A stretch of DNA of 64,000 nt from Streptomyces sp. NBC_00223 (GCF_036199905.1 NZ_CP108109.1:620001-684000); one strand, 5' to 3'. Numbered from the stretch's first letter, positions 19,706 through 30,700 are shown. Translations and numbers: made by a program. The notes: generated from the letters alone by a model not told the origin.

Positions 19706-22700
19706 TCATCGCGCGGAGCGGACCTCGATGGCGACGTCGGTCAGTTCGTAGATGCGCAGGCCCGGCTTCCACAGGTCGGCGTCGGCGACGACGACCACCC
19801 GGTCACCGCTGCGCCGGACGTCCTTGACGTGCACGTCGAAGAAGAGCTCACCGTCCCCGCGCAGGATCTGGCCGCGGTACTTCCAGCTCATCTCGACGTC
19901 CGTGGCCAGGGCGAAGCGGGGCTGCTCGATGCCCTCGGCGAGACCCTGCTCGATGACGTACAGCCGCAGCGCCTGGTGGACGGCCTCGACGCCGAGCGAG
20001 CCGGGCATCACCGGGTCGCGGTGGAAGTGGCAGTCGAAGTACCACTCGTCGGGCCGTACCTCGCGCCTGCCGTGCAGATAGCCGCGTCCGTGCCGGCCGC
20101 CGTCGGTGACCAGGTCGACCCGGTCCACCAGGTCGAAGTGGTCGCCGGGCAGCTTGAGCAGTCCGCCCGCCGGGTCGGTGAACGCCGGTGCTCCCGCGCC
20201 GAGTTCGATCCTCCGCACCCGCTCGGCCGCGGGCTGCTCGGACTCGATCCAGGTGGGCGTGTAACTGCCGCTGTCCAGGCCGACCTGGGTGGCCAGGGCC
20301 GCGTCGGCGAAGTAGCCGAAGAGCGATTCGCCGGTGTAGAACACCTCGCCGTCGGCGGAGAGTTCGTAGGAGAAGTTCTGCAGGACGGCGCCGGTCACCG
20401 AGCTGGTCATCAGCAGCTTGGAGCGGTGGCGGATGGTCTTGCCGCGCAGGTCGATGTCCTTGACCAGGGTGGCGCGGCCGTCGAGGTTGCGGATGCGGTA
20501 CTCGGTGTCGGGCTGCTTGAGGGTGGCGCCGAGGTAGTAGCCGAGCAGGATCGCCGCCTGGAGGGAGGTCTCCATCAGCACGCTGTTCGGCACGTGGGGG
20601 TGGGTGTTCTGCCGGTAGTACCAGGCGTCGGCGGGCGAGTCGTACTCGGTGACCATCTCGGCGCCCGGCGAGAGGTCGCCTCGGGTGCCGGACAGGCTCA
20701 TGATGCGGTCGACGAACTGGAAGTCGCCGTTGGGGATGTGCGGGGCCCGCAGATGGTCGTAGATGTCGAACTCCGGGCCCATGGCGGTGCCGAGGTTGCC
20801 CTTGGCGGCGTGGGCCAGGTGGAGTTCGTTGATCATCGCGGGCTCGCCCTGCCGGTTGCGGCGGCCGAGGAAGACGGGCACTCCGCCCTCGCCCGGGCGG
20901 TAGGGGGCGCCGTCCTTCTCACGGATCTGCACCCCGAAGTTGCTCATCCGGATCACCGGCTTGTCGCCGAGGTACACCAGCACGTCCGCGACCACGGTCG
21001 GGCGCGGTACGAGGGTGAGTTCGCGGATCTCCAACTCGTAGCGGATGGACCGGTGTTCGGGGGTGATCTGACCGCGCACCTGAACGCCGGTCTCCAGGCC
21101 GACGATCGTCTGGAAGCGGGCGTCGGGCAGCACCAGGTGCATGCCCTGGTGGAGCAGATACGTCTGGAGCACCTGGACCGCGCCCTCGGCGACCATGGAG
21201 CCCGCCAGCACCGGGTCGTCGGGGAAGTGGCACTCGAAGTACCAGGCGTCGGGCTCCAGATGCTTCACCGCGCTGATCGCGCCGATGCCGCGCGGGCCTC
21301 CGGTGCGGTCGATGGTGATCTCGTCGACCATCCGCAGCCGCGCGTCCGGCAGCCGCAGCGCCGGATTGAGCCCGGGGTCCTGGGCGTGGCCGGGCCCGAA
21401 GACCTCGCCCGGCCGCCCCTGGGCGAGCAGATCGAGGTCGGCGGCGGTCAGCCGGTCCCGGCCGGTGGGGGCCAGCGGCTTGAACGAGGTCCGGGTCAGC
21501 CGGGCCCGCTCGGCCTTCTCCCGCTCGGTGACGACCACGCCCAGCGGTGTGCGCAGCTCCTCCTCGCTGAAGAACCCGGCGCAGGCGTCCTTGAGTTCGA
21601 GGATCAGCTCGCCGTCGGCGTAGCAGAGGTAGCTGAAGAAGAAGAGCGTGGTGTCGCCCTGGTGGACGAAGCGGTTGATGGAGATGTCGTAGCGCAGGGT
21701 CTGGCCGGTGCGCGGCAGGTCGCCGTGGAAGACCAGGGTGCTGTCCAGCAGCCGGTAGACGCGCTCGCCCTTGTTGCGGAAGTCGATGCCCAGGTAGCTG
21801 ATCAGCAGCAGGTCGCACTGGCCCGCCTCGATCGCCACGGCCGGCGGTACCCCGCCGTCCACCGCGTACCAGGCGTCCTCGGGCACGTCGTACTCGGTAC
21901 GGATGAAGGACGGCCGGAACACCCCGGTCTCGGCGTCGAGGGCGGTGACGCGGGTGACGAAGTGGTACGGGGGCGCGGGCAGCCGTACCCGCTTGCCGTA
22001 GCCGTCGATCGCGGCGAAGCCGGGGCCGAAGACGTCGGCGACGTCGCCGGTGGCGAAGGCGAGCAGGTCGCGCTCGTCCCACAGGACGCCCTCGGGCTTG
22101 GCGGGAGCGGTCACGGCGGGTGCGGTGACGGCGGGCGGGGGCTCCGGGAGCGCGGGGAGCGGGGGTCGGGGGGCGGTGAACGCGTCGGGGTACACGGGGG
22201 CGGGCGGCGGTACGGCGGGGGCCGATCCGAGCGCTTCCCGTACCTGGTCGAGGGCGACCTCCTGGAGGACGCGCTGGGTCTCCATCACCACCAGGTGGGT
22301 GTCGACCATCTGCCGCCGCATGTCGCGGACGAGCGCGGCGGCGGAGGAGGACGGAGGCGCGGCGGGGGCCGCTGTACGGGGGGCGGGGGCCGGGGCGGGG
22401 GCCGTGTACGCGGCCGGCGGCCCGGTCGGGGTCGGGGGCTGGACGGGTTCCTGGGGTGCCCAGGGCAGGAAGGCGGCCGGTTCGCCGTCGAAGGCGAGCG
22501 CCTCGTGGGAGTCGTAGGACAGGGCGTCGGTCATCGGGGCTGGCTCCTCCACGGAGGCCGCGACGGAAGCGGTCGGGGCTGGTACGGGTGGGACGGCACG
22601 TGCGGGGCCTGTGGACGCGGGGGTCGGCGGCGACGCGGGGGTCGGGGGCGCGGGGGGACGGGTCGCGCGCGCGGCCGTACCGGTGGCCGCGCTCGGCCCG

Positions 22701-25700
22701 GCGGCGCCGACGCCCGTGGGCACGGCGGCCGTTCGGGGTCCCGCGCCCACTCCCGCGGTGACGCGGGTCGGAGCACCGGCAGATGCGGCCACCTGCACCG
22801 GCCGGTGCTCCGCCACCAGCAGGGACCGCGCCTTTGCGGCGACTCCCGCCGGGATCGGGGCCCCGCCGCCCACGGGGAAGCGGCGGGTCGGGGCGTGGGC
22901 GGCGGCCGGCTGCTCCGCGCCCAGCAGCGAGGCGAGGTCCACCGGCAGCCCGTGCGCCACCAGGCGCGCGACCAGTTCCGCGATCGCGCGGGTGGAGGTC
23001 GCGCCGCGGCGGTCCACGCCCACCGCCAGGTGCGGTACGTCGCCCAGCGTCTCCCTGACCCACCGGGTGCAGGTCGCGCTCGGGCCGACCTCGATGAAGT
23101 AGCGGAAGCCGCGGTCGTAGGCGGCCCGGACCAGCCGGGGGAAGTCGATGGTGTCGCGCAGCGTCCCGGCGATCCGGCGGGCGACGGTGAGCCGGTCGGC
23201 GGGGCCGGAGGACGCGTAGTCGTGGGCGCTGAGCAGTTCCAGGTCGCCCGGCGAGCCCACGGGGTGGTCGTTCAGCTCGGCCAGGGCGTCGACTTCGGCG
23301 TCGACGACCGGGCAGTGCATCACCACGTTGACCGGCGAGCGGGCGGCCGGGCAGCCCAACTCGGCGATCAGCGCCCGGCACTGGTCCGGATCGCCCGCGA
23401 TCACCACTTCGTTCGGCGTGTTGACGTGGGTGAGGAAGACCCGGTCGTGGCGGGCGATCGCCGCCCGCGCCCGGTCGGCCCCGGTGAGCAGGACATGGCA
23501 GGCCCACACGGCGTCGTCGGGCGTGTCCGCGGGCAGGTCCCACAGCGCGCGTACGGTCTTGCGCGGGCCGCACAGCCGGTCCCGGAAGAGCGGGGTGGCG
23601 CTGATCCGGTCGTCCCTGCGGGCCTCGCGCCGCCAGCCGCCGGTGGCGAAGAGCATGCTGCTCTCGCCCAGGCTGTAGCCGAAGGCGCCGTGCGCGGGTA
23701 CGCCCAGCACCTCGCGGACCAGGTCGGTGTAGAGGATCGAGAAGGTGGTGCCGGTCGCCAGCATGAACGGCAGGTCGTCGGCGAGCGACGCCTCCAGCCG
23801 CATCAGGTCGCGCCGGGTCGGCGCGGCCTGGGTACGGGGGTGCAGCCCTTCGGTGCGGAAGGTGCGGTCCGGCTCGGCCGACTCCGCCTCGAAGCGGCGC
23901 AGCAGGTCGGGGAAGGCGCGGAACAGCTCGCGGCCGAGGCCGGGGTAGGAGTTGAACGCGCCCGGGTAGACCAGGGCGACCTTGCCCTCGGGGCCCAGCG
24001 GGCGGGCGGTGAAGTAGCTGCCGGCCGGGGTGCTCCACTCGCCGCCCTTGGCGTACGCGTCCGGGATGCCCTGGGCGGCCAGCTCCAACTGCTTGACGAG
24101 CCGGTCCCGGTCGGCGCCGACGAGGACGACCCGGGGGCCGGGCGCGGTCGGCAGCCGGCGTACCGCCTCGGCGGCGGTGTGCCACGGGTCGGGGCTCTGC
24201 GCGAGTTCGGTACGCGCTTCGTCGATCCGGGCGAGCAGTCCGGGCAGGTCGTCCGCGGCGAGCGGCAGCAGCAGCGGGCCGCCGGCCTGCCGCCACTGCG
24301 GCTTCCTGGGGGCGGCGGACTGCTCGGCCGACACGACGAGGTGGCCGTGGGCGCCGTCGCCGAGGAAGGTGACGGCGGCGTAGCGGCGGGCGGTGTTGGT
24401 ACGGCGCAGCCACGGCTGCGAGGCGTCCGGCACGTAGAGGGCGGAGCTGCCGAAGACGTCGGCGATGTCCTCGGCGGGCCGCCGCCAGGAGGGGGTACCG
24501 GGGAGGTACGCGTGGTGGGCGCTGAGTACGGCCCGCAGCAGGCCGGCCATTCCGGCGGCGGCCCCGGTGTGCCCGAGGTGGGCCTTGGCGCTGCCCAGGG
24601 CGACGGCGTCACCACCTGCGGGGTGCGCTTCGGCCAGGGCGGTGAGCTCGGCGCGGTCCAACTCGGCGCTCCCGGCCGCACACGCCTCCACGTACCCGAT
24701 GTCGCCCGCACTGATCCCGGCCTGCGCCAGCGACTCCCGCATCGCGCCGGCGAGCACGCGCGCGTCCCCGTCCAACGCGACACCCTGGCCGGGCCCACCC
24801 GGCGCGCCGCCTTCGGCGGCAAGGGGGTTGGTACGGTCGGCCGCGCCCCGGCCGGGCCCACCCGACGTCTTCCCGTCGGACGGAATCGGAGCGGAGACGC
24901 CCGGCACACCCGCGCCGGAAGCGGCGGACGCGCCACCGCCGTACGCAGCGCCTTCGGCAGAACCGGCGTCGGCAGTGGTCCGACCCGAAACCCCCGACGT
25001 ACCGTCAGCAGACGTACCGATGCCGGGGGCGCCCGGCGCGACACCGCCGGCCGCGCCGTTGACGGCGGTCGGGGCGCCCCTGCCGGGGGCGTGGGCCTCA
25101 GCCCGACCGGGGGCACCCGACGTCTTCCCGGCGGACGGAATCGGAACGGAGACGCCCGGCACACCCGCGCCGGAAGCGGCGGACGCGCCACCGCCGGACG
25201 CAGCGCCTTCGGCAGAACCGGCGTGGGCAGTGGTCCGACCCGAAACCCCCGACGTACCGTCAGCAGACGTACCGACGCCGGGCGGCGTGCCGCTCTCGGC
25301 GAGGGCGTTGGGGGGAAGGTCCGCGCCGGAGGCGGCGTAGTGGATGGCGAGGGAGTCGAGGCGGGCGTAGGCGGGGCGGGGGGATTCGCCGGGGCGGGTG
25401 ACGACCACCGCTCCGGCGCCCTCGCCGATGCGCCAGCCGCGCTGCCCCTCGCCGAAGGTGAGTCCCCCGCCGGCCACCGGGCCGCCGCCGGACGCGCTGC
25501 GCAGCAGCAGGCTCTCCGGCGACCCGGCGAGATCGACCGCGCCGACCAGGACCGCCTCGACCGTCGGGTCGAGCAGCAGCAGCCGGGCCGTGCGCAGCGC
25601 CTCCGCCGCGCCGGCGCCGTCCGCCGAGACCGTGAACGACGGACCCGTGAAGTTCCACAGCGAGGAGATCCGGCTGGTCATGATGTTGCCGATGTAACTG

Positions 25701-27694
25701 AGCACTTCGTTGGCGACGATCGGCTCGTGCACCCCGTCGCGGGCGATCCGGGCCAGCTCGGCGCGCTGCTCCTCGGTCGGTTCGAAACCGGCCGCCGCGT
25801 ACGCCTCGCGCAGGAAGGACGCCAGCCCGTACCGCGCCAGATGCAGATGCGCGCTGGCCTCGATCTCCATGGCGACGACGACACCGACCCGGCGCGGCGC
25901 GGGCGCCGAGCGCCCGCCGCCCTCGGGGACGCGGGAGTACCCGGCGTCGCGCAGCGCCTCGTCGGCGACCTTGGAGACCAGCGCGTGCTGGAGGTTGTAG
26001 TTGCGCAGATCGGCCGGCGGGATGCGCTGGTCGACCGGGTCGACCTGGACCGCGTCGACGAACGCGCCCTCGGGCAGCGCCCCTTCGTGCAGTCCGGCGG
26101 CCGCGAGCAGTCCGTCCGACGGCTGTTCGAGACCGCGCCAGCGCCGCTCGGGCAGCGGACCGTACGCCTCGCGCCCGTCGAACAGCGCGCGTTCGAACGC
26201 CTCGGCCGAGTCCAGCGAACCGAAGTGCGCGCCGATCCCGACGATGTCGAGGGCCGGCGGTACGGTACGCGGCTCGGGGGCGCCCCCGGCGGGAACGTCC
26301 GCCGCCTGGAACTCGTCCGGCAGCGACAGCACGACATGCGCGTTCGTACCGCCGAAGCCGAAGGCCGAGACCGCGGCCCGCCGGGCGCCCTCGTGCGCGG
26401 GCCACTCCCGGCCCGCGGTCACGAGCACGTCCGCCACGCCGGCGCCCGAGGAGCCCGAAGAACCCGCCGCGCCCGAGGAGCCCGCCGCACCCGAGGCGCC
26501 CAGCGGCGCCCGTACCCCCGGCGTCGGCGGTATGTGCCCGTGGCTCATGGCCAGCACGACCTTGATCATGCTGCTCAGGCCCGCGACCGTCAGCAGATGC
26601 CCGATGTTGCCCTTGACCGAGCCGATCAGCGGCACCCGGCCATGGCCGCCGAAGAACTCGGTGACCGTCTCGGCCTCGGTGCGGTCGCCGACGCTCGTAC
26701 CGGTGGCGTGGCATTCCAGGTAGTCGATCTCGGCGGGCGCCACCCCGGCCTGGTCGTAGGCGAGTTCGTAGGCGCGGTGCTGGCCGGCCGGGTTGGGGAT
26801 CAGCAGATGGCGGCCGCCGCCGTCGTTGGACAGGCCGATGCCGTCGATCACCGCGTAGATCCGGTCGCCGGACGCGACCGCGTCCGCCAGTCTGCGCACG
26901 GCCATCATGCCCGCGCCCTGGCCGGTGAGGATGCCGGCGGAGGAGGCGTCGAAGGGCTGGCTGAAGCCGTCCTCCGGGTAGGCGTGCAGATTGGAGAACG
27001 ACAGGTGGATGAGCGTCGGGTCGGGCGCGCACACCCCGCCGGCCAGGGCGAGGTCGACCTCGCCGGAGTCGAGGTGGTCGCAGGCCAGCTTCAGCGCGTA
27101 CAGCGCCGAGGAGCAGGCCGCGTCGAGCGCGTACCGGGGGCCGCCGAGGCCGAGCGCGGCGGCGGCGACACCCGCGGGGGCGCCGCTGACCCGGGCGTTC
27201 TCGGCGGACGGCAGCGGGGGCCGGTCGGCGGCGGGGGCGATACCGGGCAGCCCGGCCCTGCGCAGCCCGTGCAGGACGGCGTCCTGGACCAGCGGCAGGC
27301 TGGTACGGGCGGAGGCCGGGGTGGGGAAGGAGTAGTTGCCGAGGATCAGCGCGGTTCTGGCCAGCGTGCCGGAGTCGTCCGCGTAGCCGCTGTCGCGCAG
27401 CGCCTCACGGCCGGTGTGCAGCGTCCAGTGGAAGAGCCGGTCGAGGCCGCGCAGATAGCCGGGGTCGAGACGGTAGCCGTCGGGGTCGAAGTCGAAGCCG
27501 GTGACGAACCCGCCCCGGGTGCAGTAGATCCGGTGGTCGGGGTCGCCGTCGGCGGAGGGCGGCTCGGGTCCGAAGACCTCCTCGCCTCCCTCGCGGCGGC
27601 TGTCGGTGCCCGCCCGGAGGTTGTCCCAGAACTCGGCCGGGGTGGCGGCACCCGGGAACAGGCAGGAGAGGCCGACGATGGCGAACTTGCTCAT
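19706..27694 (-). CDS. pfaC: PfaC-like synthase subunit: KS-CLF-AT-DH-DH
   Basis: A 2662-residue megasynthase. Domains by approximate residue: KS 1-450 (DAACSS Cys near 192, CHATGTS, NIGH); chain-length factor 480-1080, where the active Cys is Gly (FTVSADGAG) and the first His is lost (VEACAAGSA); acyltransferase 1235-1565 (FGYSLGES); Pro/Ala linker about 1600-1870; two FabA-like dehydratase double-hotdogs 1880-2662. Hotdogs 2 and 4 keep HFPDDPVLAG and HFHRDPVMPG, while hotdogs 1 and 3 are degenerate (VDGGVPPAVAIEAG, NTHPHVPNSVLMET). KS-CLF-AT-DH-DH matches myxobacterial Pfa3 rather than the marine gamma-proteobacterial PfaC, which lacks the AT; no terminal AGPAT is present. Residues about 801-968 form an unusual Gly/Ala/Ser insertion inside the CLF. 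ATG at 27694. Confidence 0.94.
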   Translation of the reverse strand: MSKFAIVGLSCLFPGAATPAEFWDNLRAGTDSRREGGEEVFGPEPPSADGDPDHRIYCTRGGFVTGFDFDPDGYRLDPGYLRGLDRLFHWTLHTGREALRDSGYADDSGTLARTALILGNYSFPTPASARTSLPLVQDAVLHGLRRAGLPGIAPAADRPPLPSAENARVSGAPAGVAAAALGLGGPRYALDAACSSALYALKLACDHLDSGEVDLALAGGVCAPDPTLIHLSFSNLHAYPEDGFSQPFDASSAGILTGQGAGMMAVRRLADAVASGDRIYAVIDGIGLSNDGGGRHLLIPNPAGQHRAYELAYDQAGVAPAEIDYLECHATGTSVGDRTEAETVTEFFGGHGRVPLIGSVKGNIGHLLTVAGLSSMIKVVLAMSHGHIPPTPGVRAPLGASGAAGSSGAAGSSGSSGAGVADVLVTAGREWPAHEGARRAAVSAFGFGGTNAHVVLSLPDEFQAADVPAGGAPEPRTVPPALDIVGIGAHFGSLDSAEAFERALFDGREAYGPLPERRWRGLEQPSDGLLAAAGLHEGALPEGAFVDAVQVDPVDQRIPPADLRNYNLQHALVSKVADEALRDAGYSRVPEGGGRSAPAPRRVGVVVAMEIEASAHLHLARYGLASFLREAYAAAGFEPTEEQRAELARIARDGVHEPIVANEVLSYIGNIMTSRISSLWNFTGPSFTVSADGAGAAEALRTARLLLLDPTVEAVLVGAVDLAGSPESLLLRSASGGGPVAGGGLTFGEGQRGWRIGEGAGAVVVTRPGESPRPAYARLDSLAIHYAASGADLPPNALAESGTPPGVGTSADGTSGVSGRTTAHAGSAEGAASGGGASAASGAGVPGVSVPIPSAGKTSGAPGRAEAHAPGRGAPTAVNGAAGGVAPGAPGIGTSADGTSGVSGRTTADAGSAEGAAYGGGASAASGAGVPGVSAPIPSDGKTSGGPGRGAADRTNPLAAEGGAPGGPGQGVALDGDARVLAGAMRESLAQAGISAGDIGYVEACAAGSAELDRAELTALAEAHPAGGDAVALGSAKAHLGHTGAAAGMAGLLRAVLSAHHAYLPGTPSWRRPAEDIADVFGSSALYVPDASQPWLRRTNTARRYAAVTFLGDGAHGHLVVSAEQSAAPRKPQWRQAGGPLLLPLAADDLPGLLARIDEARTELAQSPDPWHTAAEAVRRLPTAPGPRVVLVGADRDRLVKQLELAAQGIPDAYAKGGEWSTPAGSYFTARPLGPEGKVALVYPGAFNSYPGLGRELFRAFPDLLRRFEAESAEPDRTFRTEGLHPRTQAAPTRRDLMRLEASLADDLPFMLATGTTFSILYTDLVREVLGVPAHGAFGYSLGESSMLFATGGWRREARRDDRISATPLFRDRLCGPRKTVRALWDLPADTPDDAVWACHVLLTGADRARAAIARHDRVFLTHVNTPNEVVIAGDPDQCRALIAELGCPAARSPVNVVMHCPVVDAEVDALAELNDHPVGSPGDLELLSAHDYASSGPADRLTVARRIAGTLRDTIDFPRLVRAAYDRGFRYFIEVGPSATCTRWVRETLGDVPHLAVGVDRRGATSTRAIAELVARLVAHGLPVDLASLLGAEQPAAAHAPTRRFPVGGGAPIPAGVAAKARSLLVAEHRPVQVAASAGAPTRVTAGVGAGPRTAAVPTGVGAAGPSAATGTAARATRPPAPPTPASPPTPASTGPARAVPPVPAPTASVAASVEEPAPMTDALSYDSHEALAFDGEPAAFLPWAPQEPVQPPTPTGPPAAYTAPAPAPAPRTAAPAAPPSSSAAALVRDMRRQMVDTHLVVMETQRVLQEVALDQVREALGSAPAVPPPAPVYPDAFTAPRPPLPALPEPPPAVTAPAVTAPAKPEGVLWDERDLLAFATGDVADVFGPGFAAIDGYGKRVRLPAPPYHFVTRVTALDAETGVFRPSFIRTEYDVPEDAWYAVDGGVPPAVAIEAGQCDLLLISYLGIDFRNKGERVYRLLDSTLVFHGDLPRTGQTLRYDISINRFVHQGDTTLFFFSYLCYADGELILELKDACAGFFSEEELRTPLGVVVTEREKAERARLTRTSFKPLAPTGRDRLTAADLDLLAQGRPGEVFGPGHAQDPGLNPALRLPDARLRMVDEITIDRTGGPRGIGAISAVKHLEPDAWYFECHFPDDPVLAGSMVAEGAVQVLQTYLLHQGMHLVLPDARFQTIVGLETGVQVRGQITPEHRSIRYELEIRELTLVPRPTVVADVLVYLGDKPVIRMSNFGVQIREKDGAPYRPGEGGVPVFLGRRNRQGEPAMINELHLAHAAKGNLGTAMGPEFDIYDHLRAPHIPNGDFQFVDRIMSLSGTRGDLSPGAEMVTEYDSPADAWYYRQNTHPHVPNSVLMETSLQAAILLGYYLGATLKQPDTEYRIRNLDGRATLVKDIDLRGKTIRHRSKLLMTSSVTGAVLQNFSYELSADGEVFYTGESLFGYFADAALATQVGLDSGSYTPTWIESEQPAAERVRRIELGAGAPAFTDPAGGLLKLPGDHFDLVDRVDLVTDGGRHGRGYLHGRREVRPDEWYFDCHFHRDPVMPGSLGVEAVHQALRLYVIEQGLAEGIEQPRFALATDVEMSWKYRGQILRGDGELFFDVHVKDVRRSGDRVVVVADADLWKPGLRIYELTDVAIEVRSAR
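24864..25283. repeat. In-frame 164-bp direct repeat within the CLF domain
   Basis: Two copies (about 24864-25027 and 25119-25283) are offset by exactly 255 bp, so the frame is kept. Each encodes about 55 residues, with shared segments such as TSADGTSGVSGRTTA and GGGASAASGAGVPGVS. The copies differ at only a few bases, which indicates a recent duplication or gene conversion. They sit in a Gly/Ala/Ser/Pro-rich insertion that interrupts the CLF ketosynthase fold. Confidence 0.85.
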
Positions 27695-27768
27695 GCGGGG
27701 TGTGATCCCTCCGGGCGGGGAGGCCGGGGCCGGCCGTGGTACGGCCGGCCCCGGCGGGGGCGACTGCG

Positions 27769-30700
27769 TCAGCGGTTGGCGAACTTGGCCGCGAGCTGCG
27801 GGGAGGACACCACCGACACCCCGGTGAACCGGGCGAGCACCTCACCGACCGGGTCGTACGCGGTGACGGTCAGCGGCCCGGACTGCCCGCCCTCCTCGGC
27901 CGGTTCGACCGCGACCAGGAAGGGCTCCGCGTCGGGCAGCGCCCGGTACAGGTCGACCTGCGCGACCGACAGCGGCAGGCTCGCCGTGCCGCGGTGCAGC
28001 CGGTTCCACACCAGCGCCGCCTGGAGCAGCAGGTCCGCGGTGCCGGGACCGTACAGCGTCGCGTTGAACGCGCCCGCGCCGGGCCGCTGTTCGGGCAGTG
28101 CGCACTCCAGCACCAGTCGTTCTCCGTCCTCGGCGGCGACCCGGCGGACCCCGCGCAGCGCGGGGCCGTGGAAGAGCGTGCCGTCGGTGTAGAAGCCGGC
28201 CGCGTCGCGGCCGCCGCCCAGCGCCGGCAGGCCGGTGGCGCGGGGTGCGGGCGCCGGGTCGGCCGCGAGCGGCACCCGGGCGGCGTAGCGGGGGCGTACC
28301 GAACCGTCGTCGCCGAGGGAGCGGACGGCCACGTCGGTCGTGCCGGGCTCGGTGCCGGGCGCGGCCGTCAGGTGGAAGCGGGTGTGCTCGGCGCCGTCGA
28401 AGACGACGCCCTTGTGGACGGCGAAGTCCCGCACCTGGCGTACGGTCGCGCCGGTGAGCCGTTCGACCGCGCCGATCAGCCAGCCGAGCGCGACCGTCGC
28501 GGGCAGCACGGGCGCGTCGCCGATGACGTGGTCGGTCACGACGGGCGCCTGGGCCACGTCGTCCAGCCGCCGTTCGACCACGATGCCGGCCGACGGGGGT
28601 GCGGCCTCACGGGAGGACAGCGGGCTGGTGGGGCCGAGTACGGTCACGACGTCGCCCGTGTGCTCGGCGGCGAACTGCTCGGCGAAGAGCCTGGGCCCGG
28701 TCTCCGTGTCGATCAGCCGGATGCCGCGCTCGGCGAAGACCGCCTTGAGCTGCGGCGAGACCATTCCGCTGTCCCAGGCGCCCCAGTTGAGTGAGGTCAC
28801 CCGGGCCCGGGGGTGGCGGCGCTTGAAGGCCGCGGCCCAGACGTTCAGCACCTCGTTGGCCATGGCGTAGTCGGACTGGCCCCGGTTGCCGAAGAAGCCG
28901 GCGACCGAGGAGAAGAGCACGACGTGCCGCAGCCGGTCCTCGGGCAGCGCGGCGACGACCGCCCGCAGCCCGCCGAGCTTCGGCGCGAAGACCCGCTCGA
29001 CCTCGGCGGCCTTCTTCTGCGCGATGAGCTGGTCGGCCAGGACCCCGGCGCCGTGCACGAGCCCGGTGATCCGGGCCTCGTACGGTGCCAGCACGGCGCG
29101 TACGGCCTCCCCGTCGGTGATGTCCACCGCCAGGTACTCCGCGAACGCGCCCGTCCCGCGTATCAGGGCCAGGGTGGAGCGGATCTCGCGGGCCCCGATG
29201 ACCTCCTGGTACAGCTGCTCGACGCGCTTGGGGCTCGGCTTCTCGCCGTCGGCCCGCAACTGCCCCACCGCGGCGGCCTTCAGCTCGGCCGCGCCCTCGA
29301 CGCCGGCCGCCCAGCCGGGCTCGTCACCGAGGACGGTACGTCCGAGCAGCAGCAGTCCGCTCCGGTACCGCGTGGCGAGCTCCACCGCGCAGCGCGCGGT
29401 GATGCCGCGTCCGCCGCCGGTCACGACCAGCAGGTCGTCGGGGGTCAGCGCGGGCGCCTCGGAGGAGTCGGCCTCCCCGTCGGTGAACGACAGCGGGGTC
29501 GCGGCGAGCGACAGCGTCAGGCGCCGCCGGCCGTCGTGGCCGACCTGGACCGGTCCCGCGGCGGCGTCGGTGAGTTCGGCGACCACGAGGGCGGCCGCGT
29601 CCTCGGGCGCGAGGCCCGGGGCAAGGTCGACACCGCGGCAGAAGACCTCGGGGGCCTCGATCGCCAGCGTCTTGACCAGGCCGCCGAAGCCGCCGGCCGG
29701 CGCCAGGGACTCGTCGACCCCGCCGAGGCCGAAGCCGCCGTCGAGCGCGGTGACCGTCACAAAGGCGGCCCGGCCCGCCGCGGTGGACGCGCGTAGCGGT
29801 TCCACGACGTGTCGCGCGAGCAGCAGGCCGTGCGTCAACTGCCGTACGCCGTCCCGCCAGTCGGTGTCCTGCCGGGTGGCGGGGACGAGCACCAGGTGCA
29901 GATGGTCCGCGGCGATCTCCTCGACACGGGCGGCGAGTTCATTGGCCCCCCAGCCGGTGAGGGCGTGGTCCTTGACGTCGGTCAGCCGCTGGGGCACGCC
30001 GGGCAGCCGCAGTACGTGGACCTGCCAGCCGTCGGCGCTCAGACGGGCGACGGCCGCGGGGACGAAGTCGCCGCCGTCGTCCACGACCAGCGCGGGGGCA
30101 TTGCTCGGGTAGACGTCGAGCAGGCGGTCGGGGGCGGGCACTTCGGCCAGGGCCGCGTGGGCGCGGCCGATGCCGGGGGCCTGGGGCGCCGCCGCCTGGG
30201 CGGGAGCGGCGGCCGTGGTGGCTTCGGCGGCGGCGGCGGTGTGCGCGGCGGCGGGCGCGGCCGGCTCGGCGGGCCCGGCCGGGGTGTCGCCGACGACGAA
30301 GCCGACGATGTCGTCCAGCGTCCGCAACTCACCCAACTGCTCGGGCCCGACACTCTTCACATCGGGGAAGCGCTCCTGGAGCACACCCAGCACCTCGACC
30401 CGCTTGATCGAGTCGATCCCCAGATCCGCCTCGATGTCCATCGCCGGATCCAGCATGTCCGCCGGATAGCCGGTCTTCGCCGCCACCACCTCCAGCAGCA
30501 CGGACCGAACCGCGTCGGCGTCCACAGCAGGGGAAGCCGGAGCGGCCGGAGCGGGGACGGCCGAAGCGGGCGCGGCGGACTCGCCGGCCCCTGCGACCAC
30601 GAAGCCGACGATGTCGTCCAGCGTCCGCAACTCACCCAACTGCTCGGGCCCGACACTCGTCACGCCGGGGAAGCGCTCCTGGAGCACACCCAGCACCTCG

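Noticed and set aside
19679..28192. A continuous 2837-codon plus-strand reading frame opposite the PfaC-like gene
   Set aside because: It is a GC-skew shadow: rich in Gly/Arg/Val/Gln with no domain, while the minus strand shows full KS, CLF, AT and DH motifs in the same DNA.
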